Shown: positions 34,860 to 46,000 of the stretch, piece by piece
How the letters are laid out: the number at the start of each line of letters is the position of its first letter
Numbering within the stretch: position 1 is the first letter of the stretch
Origin: Populus alba
Lineage: Eukaryota > Streptophyta > Magnoliopsida > Malpighiales > Salicaceae
DNA: 64,000 nucleotides
Direction of reading: 5' to 3'
Assembly (NCBI RefSeq): GCF_005239225.2
Contig: NC_133289.1
Span: 3,727,501-3,791,500 of the forward strand
The notes under the pieces: model-generated
Seen by the model: the letters and a program-made list of their open reading frames with translations, nothing else
Told to the model about the DNA's origin: nothing
The model's database searches: none
Position numbers and translations under genes: made by a program

Positions 34860-35345
34860 CTAATAACCCGGGTCAATGATCTGAAAAGTCAACACAAGTT
34901 GATATATATATATACATTAAAACTAGGTTTATAATTCACTTTGTTTTTTTTTTTTTTATTAAGGTTTGATCTCATAACCTGGATTGCAAGTTTAGTGAAA
35001 TATCCCAAGTTAACTCAAATATAATTAATGGGGTTACATGTTTTTTATATTAACTCGAGTTAACTAGAACCGATTTGATTAGGTTATTTTTTTACCCCAT
35101 CTCTTTATATTGTATTTGATGGAATAATAATTGAGCTATATGTTTTATTTTTTTTAAAAATGTTTTTTCTCATGTTATTATATATATATATTTAAAAAAT
35201 TGATTCTATTGCCATTATCTATTTTTTACTATATAATTAGTGTATAACCAAATTATATATTTTTATTACCTTTTAAAACGCGCTTAGCATCTTCTTTATT
35301 TTTGTCAAAAAAGTCTGCCCCGTGATAAAGTGCGGACACTCAAAC
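34860..35345. repeat. Degenerate repeat with CCCGGGTCAA and AACTCGAGTTAACT words
   Basis: Begins AATAACCCGGGTCAATGAT, contains AACTCGAGTTAACTAGAACC at about 35054, and ends near GCCCCGTGATAAAGTGCGGAC. Related wording occurs at 38440-38650. No open frame is present. It looks like an old transposon copy. Confidence 0.4.
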
Positions 35346-35991
35346 TAGTCAATAATAATAACAATAAAACATTAAAAAAACAAAGACAGCTATCGAATAG
35401 GCTAATTGGTTAAATGATCCTGAATTAGTAGTCAAATGTAATTCAACTCTTGACCTTTTGATTTTATAATTTTAGTACCCGGGACTATCATTTGTAGCTA
35501 TAAATAATATACATTGAATTATATTCTAAACCAAAAAAAATAAAATACATTGAATCAAGCAAATCAAATAATGATTAACTATAATAAGGGAAGACCTCAA
35601 AAATACCTCTTGACTGTTTGTTAGCATAAATGTAAACCCGAAGCTGATTTTCACATCAATTTTATTCCTATATAATTTCCTATATAATTTTATTTCAATT
35701 TTATTCCTATATTAAAATTCCTTAATAGAAAAATGGTTAAATTCCTCGCAAAAATAAATTAATTATTGCAAAGAAAATAATAATTACAGTTTGTAGAGAA
35801 ACAATGACCAAGTATAGATGGAAAGATCGAGAATATATGAAACCTGATATAAAAATTATTTGAGTATAAAATTGAGACCGAGAGGCACTTTTAAATTTTG
35901 CCCTTAGAATTTAGAATAATTAATAGCTAAAAACAGGTCACAAAGCTTGTGTGGCAAAACTGCTCATCGACACCACAAAAAGAGAGGGGAG

Positions 35992-37551
35992 ATGGGAATC
36001 ATGGCAAAGTCCAAAAGCTGCAAAAACAGCGGTGAAAATTGGGGCATGGGCTTCTTCCTCGTCTTTTTCCCTGAAGACACCTCCTCCTCCTCCCCAACAG
36101 CCACCTCCACTGTTCCATTCTCCTCCTCGTCCTCCTCACCGACGCCACCACAAGCTACTTCCAGCCCCATTTGTAACCCATCAAAAATAATTAGAAGAAC
36201 CAACTCAAGCAACCCCATCATCACCAAGACTCAATCGACAATCTCAATCTGTGCTCTTCTACTCTTGCTCACTCTCCTTCTCTTCACTCTCTCAACATTT
36301 GAACCCACAATCCCCAACCCTTCCACCGCCATTAGTATCAACCAAACCCCACGTAGGTTTTTGTCTCAAAAGCCTCAAAACAAGCTTAAAACCGCCAAAG
36401 CCAGTTACTTCTCTATGTTTTCAAGAAGGCCAAAAGATACTAAGGGAAGCGAAAAGTTTCGTTCTTTATTCGCTTTACAAGGAATGGGCAAACTTTACAG
36501 GCGCGGGACTAGGGCAATGAGTGATCTTGTTGTTGCTCATGTAATGGAAGAGACAAATGAAGCTGAATTTAGACTCTTTTTAAGAGTCTTGCATCGGTCA
36601 GGTCTCACAGCAAGAGCTGATGTTGTTTTTGTCTTTCCTTCTCCTTTGTTCGCCTCAAGATTTGAATCACTGATCCAAGAAGAGAACGACTCGTTCTTGA
36701 AACTCGTTAATTATTATAAACAATTGAACCGAACGAGTCATGACTCCGTGTTGGCGTCGAGTTTTGATGTGAGTCAGTTTTTGAAAAGCGAGAAGAAGCA
36801 GATGGGAGAGCCTCTGTGGGGAAAGAGAATTCGAGTTAATGGTGATGGCAATTTCAGTGAGTCGGGAGAGGGTGAAGGTGAGTTGACTTGGTTTCGCTAT
36901 GGCTCAGTGGTGGGTTTTGAAGCGAGTGAGCTTGACCCGGAAAACTCACTTGCTGGGTTTTTAGATCATTTGCCGATGAGTTTGAGAAGATGGGCCTGTT
37001 ATCCGATGTTACTCGGTCGAGTTCGGAGAAATTTTAAGCATGTCATGTTAGTGGACGTGAAAAATATGGTGTTATTCAGCGACCCACTTGGCCGAGTCAG
37101 GAACCGGAGTCCAGAATCAGTTTATATAAGAACAAAACAAGAAAGCGGTTCAAGCAAGCATAACAGGAAAATCTCGGAGAAAGCTCAGTCTCATTCTCAA
37201 GTTAACTCAGCGATTTTGATGGGTGGAGCACGGGGAATTCGAAGATTGTCTATTGCAATGTTAACAGAAATCGCTCGAGTTGCGATGCAACACAAGAAGA
37301 AGAGCCCAGTTACCGAGTCAGGGATTTTAAGTCAACTCGTGGGCAATGTGCATATATTGAAGAACATTGATTTGATTACATCGACCGAGTCAATCCCGGG
37401 TATGAGTTCACTCACTGGCTCAAACTCGTCTTTGTGGGATAATTATAGTATAATCCAACGTGGGGGTAATAGTAATCATGATATTAACTCTATTATCATG
37501 AAACAAATATGTTCACGCGAAGCAGAATCTTCTGCTTACAGGGATTGCTAA
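35992..37551 (+). CDS. Plant single-pass membrane protein of unknown function (possible glycosyltransferase-like fold), single exon
   Basis: One uninterrupted frame of 519 aa from ATG 35992. A second ATG at 36001 (MAKSKSCKNS) could also be the start; the frame continues upstream without an ATG. After the N-terminal motif WGMGFFLVFFPED (about 17-29) comes a Ser/Pro-rich stretch, then one membrane segment (about 83-101, SICALLLLLTLLLFTL) preceded by basic residues, suggesting a type II protein with a lumenal C-terminal domain. That domain carries FRLFLRVLHRSGLTARADVVF, RYGSVVGFEAS, MSLRRWACYPMLLGRVRRNF, KHVMLVDVKNMVLFSDPLGRV and NSAILMGGARGIRRL. I associate the family with Arabidopsis At4g12700/At2g04280-like proteins, annotated loosely as calcium-ion binding; this is from memory. 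The VMLVDVKNMVLFSDP segment resembles sugar-nucleotide transferase cores, which is only an inference. The 3' side (37552 onward) is AT-rich. Confidence 0.88.
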   Translation: MGIMAKSKSCKNSGENWGMGFFLVFFPEDTSSSSPTATSTVPFSSSSSSPTPPQATSSPICNPSKIIRRTNSSNPIITKTQSTISICALLLLLTLLLFTLSTFEPTIPNPSTAISINQTPRRFLSQKPQNKLKTAKASYFSMFSRRPKDTKGSEKFRSLFALQGMGKLYRRGTRAMSDLVVAHVMEETNEAEFRLFLRVLHRSGLTARADVVFVFPSPLFASRFESLIQEENDSFLKLVNYYKQLNRTSHDSVLASSFDVSQFLKSEKKQMGEPLWGKRIRVNGDGNFSESGEGEGELTWFRYGSVVGFEASELDPENSLAGFLDHLPMSLRRWACYPMLLGRVRRNFKHVMLVDVKNMVLFSDPLGRVRNRSPESVYIRTKQESGSSKHNRKISEKAQSHSQVNSAILMGGARGIRRLSIAMLTEIARVAMQHKKKSPVTESGILSQLVGNVHILKNIDLITSTESIPGMSSLTGSNSSLWDNYSIIQRGGNSNHDINSIIMKQICSREAESSAYRDC

Positions 37552-38439
37552 TTAGCAAATTAATTATAGAGGGAGGAAATATAATTTAATTTTCAGAGAA
37601 AAAAATTGCATAATTGCGTCTGTTTTTTTTCTCTCCTTAATCCCCAATTTTTTTTTTTTTTTTTACATGTAAATGATATTGTTGAAGATATTATTTATTT
37701 TTTAAAATTTTCTATAATTGTAATGTTAATCAGCAACAAATCCGGAGGATGCAAGCACGACAAGAAAATGGTCAAAAGGCCATATTAATTAATCATCATT
37801 CTGTCTTGTAGAAGCTAAAGAACAATATATCATAATTATTAAATCCACGCAAATTTATCCTTAATTTTAGAACTAGGATTGAAGTAGCTTCTGCTTTTTT
37901 TTTTTTAATTGTGTTTGTTTTAAAAAGATATTAATTTTTTTATATAATTTTAATATATTGATGTTAAAAATTAAAAAACATTATTTGAATGTATTTTTTT
38001 TTTTTAATATTCTGTATTGTAATATTGCTTAGCTTAGATTTATTGTAATTAAGATTACTTTACTGTTAAAATGATATTTGAGTTTGTTGAAAAAAAACCT
38101 TAATTACGATGATCTCATTATTTTATTTATCACCGAAAAAAAATATTAAATTTAAATTGAAAAACATAATGAAAAAAAAAAGAGGTTTAATGCGAACGTG
38201 GGAGACAAAAAAAAAATGGATGCTTTGGTCAACGTTTTATAATTATGTTCCTAAATGTTTGCCTACTTTATGTAATCCATTGTTGATTTTCTTAAAAAAG
38301 GATGCAATAAATAACCTTTAATTACGCACGCTAATGATCCCTCTTTGATGACCCATTCGTAAAGAATGGATCCTTTGTACCAAAAAATGGTGAAAGCAAA
38401 GGCTGGACACTTGATTTCATAGTTTTTAAATGCCACCGG

Positions 38440-38650
38440 GTCAGACATGGGTCAAGTATGGGTCAGATAGATTGATCTAGATTAACTCGTTTATATTAAA
38501 AAGAAAAAGATTAATGGGTTTTGATCGGGTTGCAAGCCGGTATGAGTTTTTGATCGAGTCATGCCTGGTCAATTTTTTTTAATTTTTGTTGAAATCCGGA
38601 TGAACTTGGATTATAAAATACCTGGATCACGGGTTAACCCGACAATTTAG
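38440..38650. repeat. Degenerate GGGTCAG/GGGTTAACCCG-type repeat
   Basis: Contains CGGGTCAGACATGGGTCAAG, repeated GGGTC words, GATCGGGTTGCAAGCC and CACGGGTTAACCCGACAA. The style matches 34860-35345. It is non-coding, probably a transposon relic. Confidence 0.45.
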
Positions 38651-40404
38651 ATATAGGTTTTTTTTTTAAAAAAATTTTTTGCTCGAATTGTTGCTCATTT
38701 CTGCAGAAAGAAGTTAAAGTCAGAGAGGGAGAGGATGGTGGAGAGAATGTAAAGCAACTACACGTGCTTATGAATTGTGATCTTCTTCTTCAGGTTTAGG
38801 TATATTTCAAGGCATGAAAAGCAATGAAACGTATCAGTCAAGCACCTTTGCTTTCACTTTTATAGCCAGCTCTTGCCCAACCAAGCAAACCCTAGCTAGC
38901 TAGTCAATGTATTCACATGGCATTAGCAGAAAGGAATAAAAAAAGGGGGAAATAATTTAATAAATTCTGATAAGTGTTTAACGAGCTGTTTTGTCCCTTT
39001 TTCTTTGCCATTTTGGTGACTTTTAGCTGTTTGAAGTACTGGCAGGATATTGACTATTTTAGCAGTAATTGTTTGTATGAATTTAAGATTTTACAATTCA
39101 ATGGTGCCCTCCATTTCTGGAATTTCTGTGTGACTTCAATGTCACAGTGATGATACCCGGTTTGTGGTTTTACACAACTCGAGCCTTGGATTGTGGTTTT
39201 ATTGAGTTGATTTACGGGTTGATTAGTCAACTTAAACTAATTAAAACAATATCATTTTAAATAAAAAACTAAAGATAACATTATTGGCAAAGCCAAGTCT
39301 GGATTGAATTTGACCATATTAATTATATTAGTACAAACATGATTGAATTGCTTGAGTTCGACTTGAGTCGATTGCGAATTCGGATCAAACCATCTTCAAA
39401 TTAGGCTATGAAGCAATGAGTTTTCAAGTTGTTAGGACATGTTGAGTGTGATAACTATGCAGCTTTATTCTTGCTGAATGGCCAGTTTTCATTCCTTTGG
39501 ATGCTTTTTTTGCTTTTATTTTTCTAATTTTTAGAATTTCATCCTTTGGGGGGAGAGAGAGAGAGCTAGCTTCATTGGATGCTGACCTTCAAGCAGCAAT
39601 TTCGTCTTCTTAGAGAATATTTCCATTTCGACGCGTGTAAAAACAAAACAAGAAAAAGGATATTTATGATGATATTAAAAAAATCAGATACTTTTTAAAG
39701 GACATTTCGTATATGAATATAATCAATTTCCATAGTCATAATTACAGTGATAAAATACACGTTTTTTGCATCCTATAAGGGGCATAATTAGAAAGAAAAA
39801 TCCATTATTAACATATAATTTGCTTTTAACATAGCAAGATTAGGACTTATTTTAATATCCGAAAAATGACACAAGAATATCACTAAACTTTGGATAAAAA
39901 AAAAAAAAAAAGGGTTTCCAAGTGCAGCGCAGTCCAATTCAAACCTACGAGGAGGCTTCGTAGCTGCCGTGGGGGCAAGAACGAGTCCATTCTCGATTTA
40001 GTTAAGGTAGACAATTCTTGTTAAAGAAGCTGGTTAGATATTTCCTGTAATTAATGTTCTTATTGCCTCCGTTCGTTAGGGTTGAAACTAGAAACATTAG
40101 TCATGGTCCAATTCCAACATTAGCACCCTCGCTTTCAATTTGAATTTACTCCAACACATACGTGTCCAGAAAGATTTGGGTATTGTAATTGAGTTTTTTA
40201 AAAATCATTTATTTTTAGAATAATTTCACTTTTCAAATGTTATCTTCAAACTAATCTAAGGATTAATTTCTTTTTTCGAAACAATTAAATAGGAGGCGCA
40301 CACCGAGATGATTAACCTCGGGAGATCACCTATTCTTTATTTCTAAAGCTTAAAAATGAAGGTAAACTTTGAATTAAATTAAAGAAAGTACTAAAAATAT
40401 GCTG

Positions 40405-40690
40405 ATATTATGGTGTAAAATATTTTTTATTTAAAAATATATTAAAATAATATTTTTTTATTTTTGATATCAACAAATAAAAATGATTGAAAATAATTAA
40501 AAAATATTTAATTTAGTACTTTTTTAATGCTAATCACACTAAAGGGATGTTTAATGTTTGCGAATGTAATAATTGTTACTATTTAAAATAATTTTTTGTT
40601 TGGAAATGCATTGAAATTATATATTTTTTATTTTAAAAATTTTTTTTATATTGGTATGTGAAAAACAATCTAAGAACATAAAATAAAAAA
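40405..40690 (+). repeat. Dispersed AT-rich repeat, two adjoining copies
   Basis: Two consecutive stretches carry AAATATATTAAAATAATATT or a near match, followed by TTTTTGATATCAACAAATAA or TTTATATTGGTATGTG and an AAAAAT..AATTT tail (about 40405-40520 and 40545-40690). Confidence 0.5.
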
Positions 40691-41634
40691 TAATATAAAC
40701 TCAGGATCGGGCACTATCAAAAAAGGGTTTGCTATGACGCTCGGCCGAAAGGTTGAAGGCCGCTCCTCCACTAACAATTAATTAATACATTCTTTGTAAT
40801 TAATTAATTAATTTAATACCAATAAAGATGGCTTAATGGTGCAAACTAAAGTAAGAGCTAGATTGTTTTTTGATCCACCTACATTGATATATTATAATGT
40901 TTGCTATCCATTACATCTCATCAATCATCAGCATGAGAGGTTTTTTTTTTTTTTCAAGTAAAAAAGATAAAATAATTAGACAAAAGGCAAAATACTTTTG
41001 AAACATTCAATAAATAACTAATAATATTTACTTTATGAACTCACTTTAAATGATAAGATAAATATTGGAAGGAAAAGGAGAATTATACTCAACTCTATAA
41101 AAAAACAATAAAAAAAATTTCCTTGTTTTTTTTTTTAAAATTTCTCAGTTTTTTTTTCCATCTCGTATCAATCTCTCTCCTATAAAATAAATTTTATTAA
41201 TTATTTCATGAGTATAGTAGAATTTCTTAATAAATGCTTTATTTATTCACCTCAAAAATGATTCAGCTATATTTTATTATCCATTGTTTTATTCAATTAA
41301 TTATCATCGGGGATTTTGTTTGATCACTTTCCAAAAGGATGTGGCATGTGATTGAATGTCTACAAGAAGAAAATTAATCCCACAGATGCTGGCTTTACGA
41401 ATCTTGGGAGATTTTAATCAATGTAAAATGCCTAAAAAGCTAATTAAATATAATAATTAACAGAACTTTTATGGCCTAATAAAGCAACATGTGAAACCTA
41501 ATTAGCTTCGCAGGCAAAAAAGTAAACGAGAACATTCCTTGGGACATCAAAATTAAAAGACAAGATTGTACGTATGTGGAACTCCAAAACTTTTGTTCAC
41601 GTGAATAACTCATGCTATTAAAAGCTAAAATTTA

Positions 41635-41835
41635 GTTAGGTTATATTTTAAAATATTTGTTATTTAAAAATATATTAAAATAATATATTTTTTATTTTTT
41701 TAAAATTATTTTTAATATCAGCCCATCAAAATAATTTAAAAACACCCAACAAATATTAATTTAAAATAAAAAAAAATAAAAAATAAATTTTTTTTAAATT
41801 TTTTTTTTTAAAACACAAAACAAATATGACCTAAA
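41635..41835 (+). mobile_element. Dispersed AT-rich repeat with terminal inverted repeats
   Basis: Left end TTAGGTTATATTTTAAAATA; right end AACAAATATGACCTAAATTT. TTAGGTTATATTT pairs with AAATATGACCTAA except for one base. The interior carries AAATATATTAAAATAATATA and TTTTTAATATCAGCCCATCA, the family consensus. At about 195 bp it has the size and structure of a MITE. Confidence 0.6.
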
Positions 41836-43055
41836 TTTGCTCATTAATTTAAGGACTCCACTAACCAATTCTTTAAACCAAGTGTTAAAAAAAAATCAAT
41901 TTTTAATTGATTTGGTTGACCTAATTGTATTAATCTATAATTTGATTGAAATGGTTAAAACCAAATATATTTTTTTTAAAAAAATAATATTATTTTGATA
42001 TTTTAGTATTTTTTATAAAATTAATTTAGATCAAATCATCAACCCACCAATGTATAGGCTAGCTCCAAAAAACGGGGAGACCCATCAGAAGACAAAGGAT
42101 CATCCATCCATGGAGCAAGACACCAACACCATAAATCAATTTATACGGGGTGATGGTTTTTGTTTTCTGAATAATGTTTTAATGCAATCAAAATAGCTCA
42201 TTTTTATCATAAATTATTTATGAAATACATCAAATTCAAGAGTCATGCCAACATGACCCTTTAATAAAAGAACTTGAGATTTTTAGCCTTTTAGTTTTAC
42301 GAATTTTAAGTTATACTTCCTTCAAGAAATTGTTTTCGAGCATTTTTTACCATATTCATTTTTATCATAGATTATATATTAAAAACAACTTGAGAATTAT
42401 AACTCAGAAGGAAAGAGCTAAAAAATTCATGCAAAACTGACTCCTAAGAACTCCATTACTGAAAGATCTCACAAACTTGGGAGTGCACCTGAAAGGAAAC
42501 AAACAGATCGCATAATAGCAATAAGACTGAAAGGTATGAAAGCTTACTGAATAACTCTTTACACACAACCATACATGCTTGTTCCATCCAAACAGCAACT
42601 TTCGGTTCCTGTATACTGGAATTTGATTACAAGTGCAGTCCATATACACCCTTTTTTTCTCAACAGATAAAAAAGATTAAAAAGAAGGAAGAATATAGTC
42701 AAATAATCACCAATGAGATGCTCTGTGACCAAATAAAAGAATTTGACCTCCCAACTGCCAGAGACTACAGTCTGGTATCAATACAAGAGGCAGATGTAGA
42801 TTTAAAGGAAAAAAACACGGGCAAAACTCACTCTTCATGCATAATCACAATCAATACCGCTTACTAATCACTGCTACACTCCATCATCAAGGAGTAACTA
42901 GTGAGATGCTAGACAAAATAAGCCAGGCATGGCTCACCACCAATGAAAGCACAGTTTTCCAACAGGAGCAGTCGAGACCATAATGATCGAGGAAATTTGA
43001 GTTAGAGCACAAAAGGGTAGAAAAATAATTCCCTTTAATGGACTTGATTTGATCT

Positions 43056-46000
43056 CTAGAATAAATCAAATTTCTTCTTCTGCATGTCCTGCTTCCATTT
43101 TGGCATTTTATAAAATGCTTCTTTTGTCACCCCAAAAACAGTTTGGAACTCCTCGTCTGATAGATAAGCCTGAAAATTCAAGCAGAGAAAAACTTGAATT
43201 CCAATATGGATAACAAATTCAAGTGAAGTAACAAATTTGAGAATAGGACCAACCTCTCTCCGTTTAAAATCAATTCCTTTTACGGGATTGTCAGAGCGAG
43301 CCTTCAGTTGATCATAACTGAATGTACTTTGACTATTCCCATCATCATTCTCCTCCTGTTCTGTATCTTGCTTTCTTTCTGAATCCTCCCCATTGCTTTC
43401 AGGTACAGATGCAGTCTCTTCCATTTCCTTGACTTCTGCAACTCCTTCAGAACCCTCTACTTCAGATTGTGTTTCACTTTTCCCTTCAGCTACAAGTGCA
43501 TAAATGTCTTAGATTGTTCAATTCATAAACATATATGAGATCAAATTAAATTGGAGATTCTTAATTCTCAACAGAAAAAAATATACTCTTGCAGAATAAG
43601 ATAGACATTTTAAAGCAACTGCGACTTCTTCATATCTAAGATACCGCCATCTGAAACACGCAAAAAGATGATTTCTTACTAGGAAGGTTGGTTTCTGAGC
43701 GAGGACTACGAGAAGGAGATGTTTCGGGTGTTTTCTTTTCGGCAGTAAGAACTGATGAAAGAGCAGCAACAGCTGCGGCTCTTTGTGATCCCTGACCAAT
43801 CCCAGATGGCCTTGGAGCAGTAGTTTTCGATCCTGGGGATGAATTGAATGCAGAGGATAAGGCAGCTAAAGCTGAAGCTCTCTGTGTCGGCCCTCCTTGA
43901 CTGGACCCATTAGATCTATCCTGCGCATCAAATCACATCCACATCATTAGGCCAAAAAATGATTCAGTAAATGAATTCTTAACACACATACACCATCGCT
44001 ATTAGGTACAAGAGCTTTGATAATAAAAGCATGCTTTGAAGAAATTGCAAGAAAAACTTGTAAATAAACAGAAGTCGTATGAGCAAGAAGCTAATGTTAG
44101 AAACCTAACCATACATCCAAACACAAATTCTAGGTGAAAATATACAACATTGATCGGCAGCAGATGCTCGTAAAAGCAAAAAAACATGCATAGACAATGC
44201 TTTGTACCCATCAAATTCCCAGCTGAGACTGGTCAAAGAGAGGAAAACCAAAACAATTAGAATTATGCCACTTATGAAAAAAAAAAAAAAATTACTCAAT
44301 TACCAAGACTTTAATTAACCAGAAAATGTGACCTCCATGGACCTATTGAAAACATGAAAGGACAAAAGGCCAGCCATACTCTTCCTCACTGTTGGTTTGT
44401 CAGTTGTTTGGAAAGCATATGACTTGTTTACTAGAAGGGAAGAAAGAAGAAACACATTGAATAAAGAAATATGAATACATACAAAACAGTATGCAGCTAA
44501 CATTGAAAGGGACATAAAGCAGACCCCTACAAAGTCAGAGAAAAGATGAAAGGCAATTTACCACACTTGGTTGCATGAACAAAATATTTACCAGATGTGA
44601 TGACTTCCCAGAAGATGGATTAAATGCAGAAGACAAGGCAGCTAACGCTGAAGCCCGTTGGGTTGGCCCTCCTTGATTTCCATTGGACTTGTCCTGCAAA
44701 AAATTAATCATGCATTGCATCATCATCAACGCCAACAACAACATTGCATGTAAGACCTGACTCAACTGCATTAGCACATACAGGGAGAACAAGAACAGCA
44801 AGGGGTAAATTACAACTTAGAATGCAAATCCTGGTTGGCAGGATCCTATTGCCAGACAATTGCTGTCAGCAAAAATGTATGCGTTGTAATTGGGGATCGG
44901 GAATATGGGAAAGAAGGATATACATAAAACATGATGAAGAGAATAAGAAAGAGAAGAATGGAAAAAAAGAAGATGACGAAAGACACAATGTCAACATAGT
45001 TCGTGGGATTGAGGAGAAGAAAAGTAGCCAAAAGAAGCTACTTACATAGTGGAGAAAAAACTTGGGAGAACAGGGTTACAGAAATGTCTCGTCATAGCAT
45101 TCAAAAGTAAAAGAAATAAAGACATCTCATTATAAAGACAAAAAATTAGTTTAAATTCATTCAAACAACAAATGGTACAATTATCTATCAATTGCCAAGT
45201 TATGTACCAGCTTTTTGCTTCAAGCAACGTATTTACCTCCACAGCGTGATGTCCTAACCCAAAGAGTAATGCAGCCTTCTTTTGGAATGAGTTTCCTTGA
45301 ACCTGCAATGCAAGGACAAATTTTTTAAACAAACTAACAAAAGAACAAGTTATTGAACATGGGATATACGTGAACAAAGAGAGTTTTGTGAATAACAGAG
45401 TATTAATCTTCAGATCCAAACCATGCTTGCTTGTTTCTTTATTTCCTCTTCTTTATTATTTTTTTTTTTTTACAAATGACACATTCAGATTCCAAGCTCC
45501 AAAGTTTTGTCTTCATAATCATGATTTATCATTGTTCAAGTTAAAAGCTCCAGGCATGTGGTGTAATTTTTTTTTTTGGTAAATGGTTAATAATGGGCGG
45601 GCCCAAGTAAAGTAGAGGAGCTAGTGTTGAAGTTCCTTTACTGATTTTTTAATATAGGGATGCCCTTAGATTTTGTGGAGATGTAGTGTTTGAGTGAAGT
45701 GGAATTCAACAAACTTTTACAAACACTCTAGGCAAGGTAGAAGAGTCCCCTTAACTGATATCCAATTGGACTAAAAAATCCTTTTGCCTTGATTCTATTT
45801 CTAGAACCTATTTATAATAAATGATTCTCATCCCGTTCCCATTGGCATGGTGAAAAGACTTGTGCTTCTACCCTTGTTTAGTTTTTTGTGTTTTTAATGA
45901 GACTCGCCAAACTTTGATCGAGTTAGTGTAAAGGTTTGGAGGTGACTATATAGGCATTCCATCAATGATCTACTAGTACTACCAAGCTAAGCCTTTGTTA

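Larger units (their letters stand above)
25850..35991. other. Gene-poor, repeat-rich interval of about 10 kb
   Basis: No gene that I can support. The first 120 bases are the RRP12-like leader. Most of the rest is very AT-rich with poly-A/T runs and dispersed repeats, which are listed separately. The exception is a GC-richer island at about 28330-29360. A 71-aa + frame at 31023-31238 and a 78-aa minus frame at 34229-34465 are low-complexity chance frames. Confidence 0.6.
37552..43055. other. Intergenic, repeat-rich; villin 3' side at the right
   Basis: No gene seen. From about 38690 to 38920 the sequence is less AT-rich (it includes CTTTTATAGCC and CCCTAGCTAGCTAG) and could be a promoter-like or relic stretch, but no frame follows. 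Around 39920-40020 and 40720-40770 there are other small GC-richer remnants. From about 42400 to 43055 the composition suits the 3' untranslated region of the villin gene. Confidence 0.5.

Noticed and set aside
36251..36520. 89-aa + frame inside the membrane-protein gene
   Set aside because: It is an out-of-frame shadow of the 519-aa frame, which has clear domain conservation.
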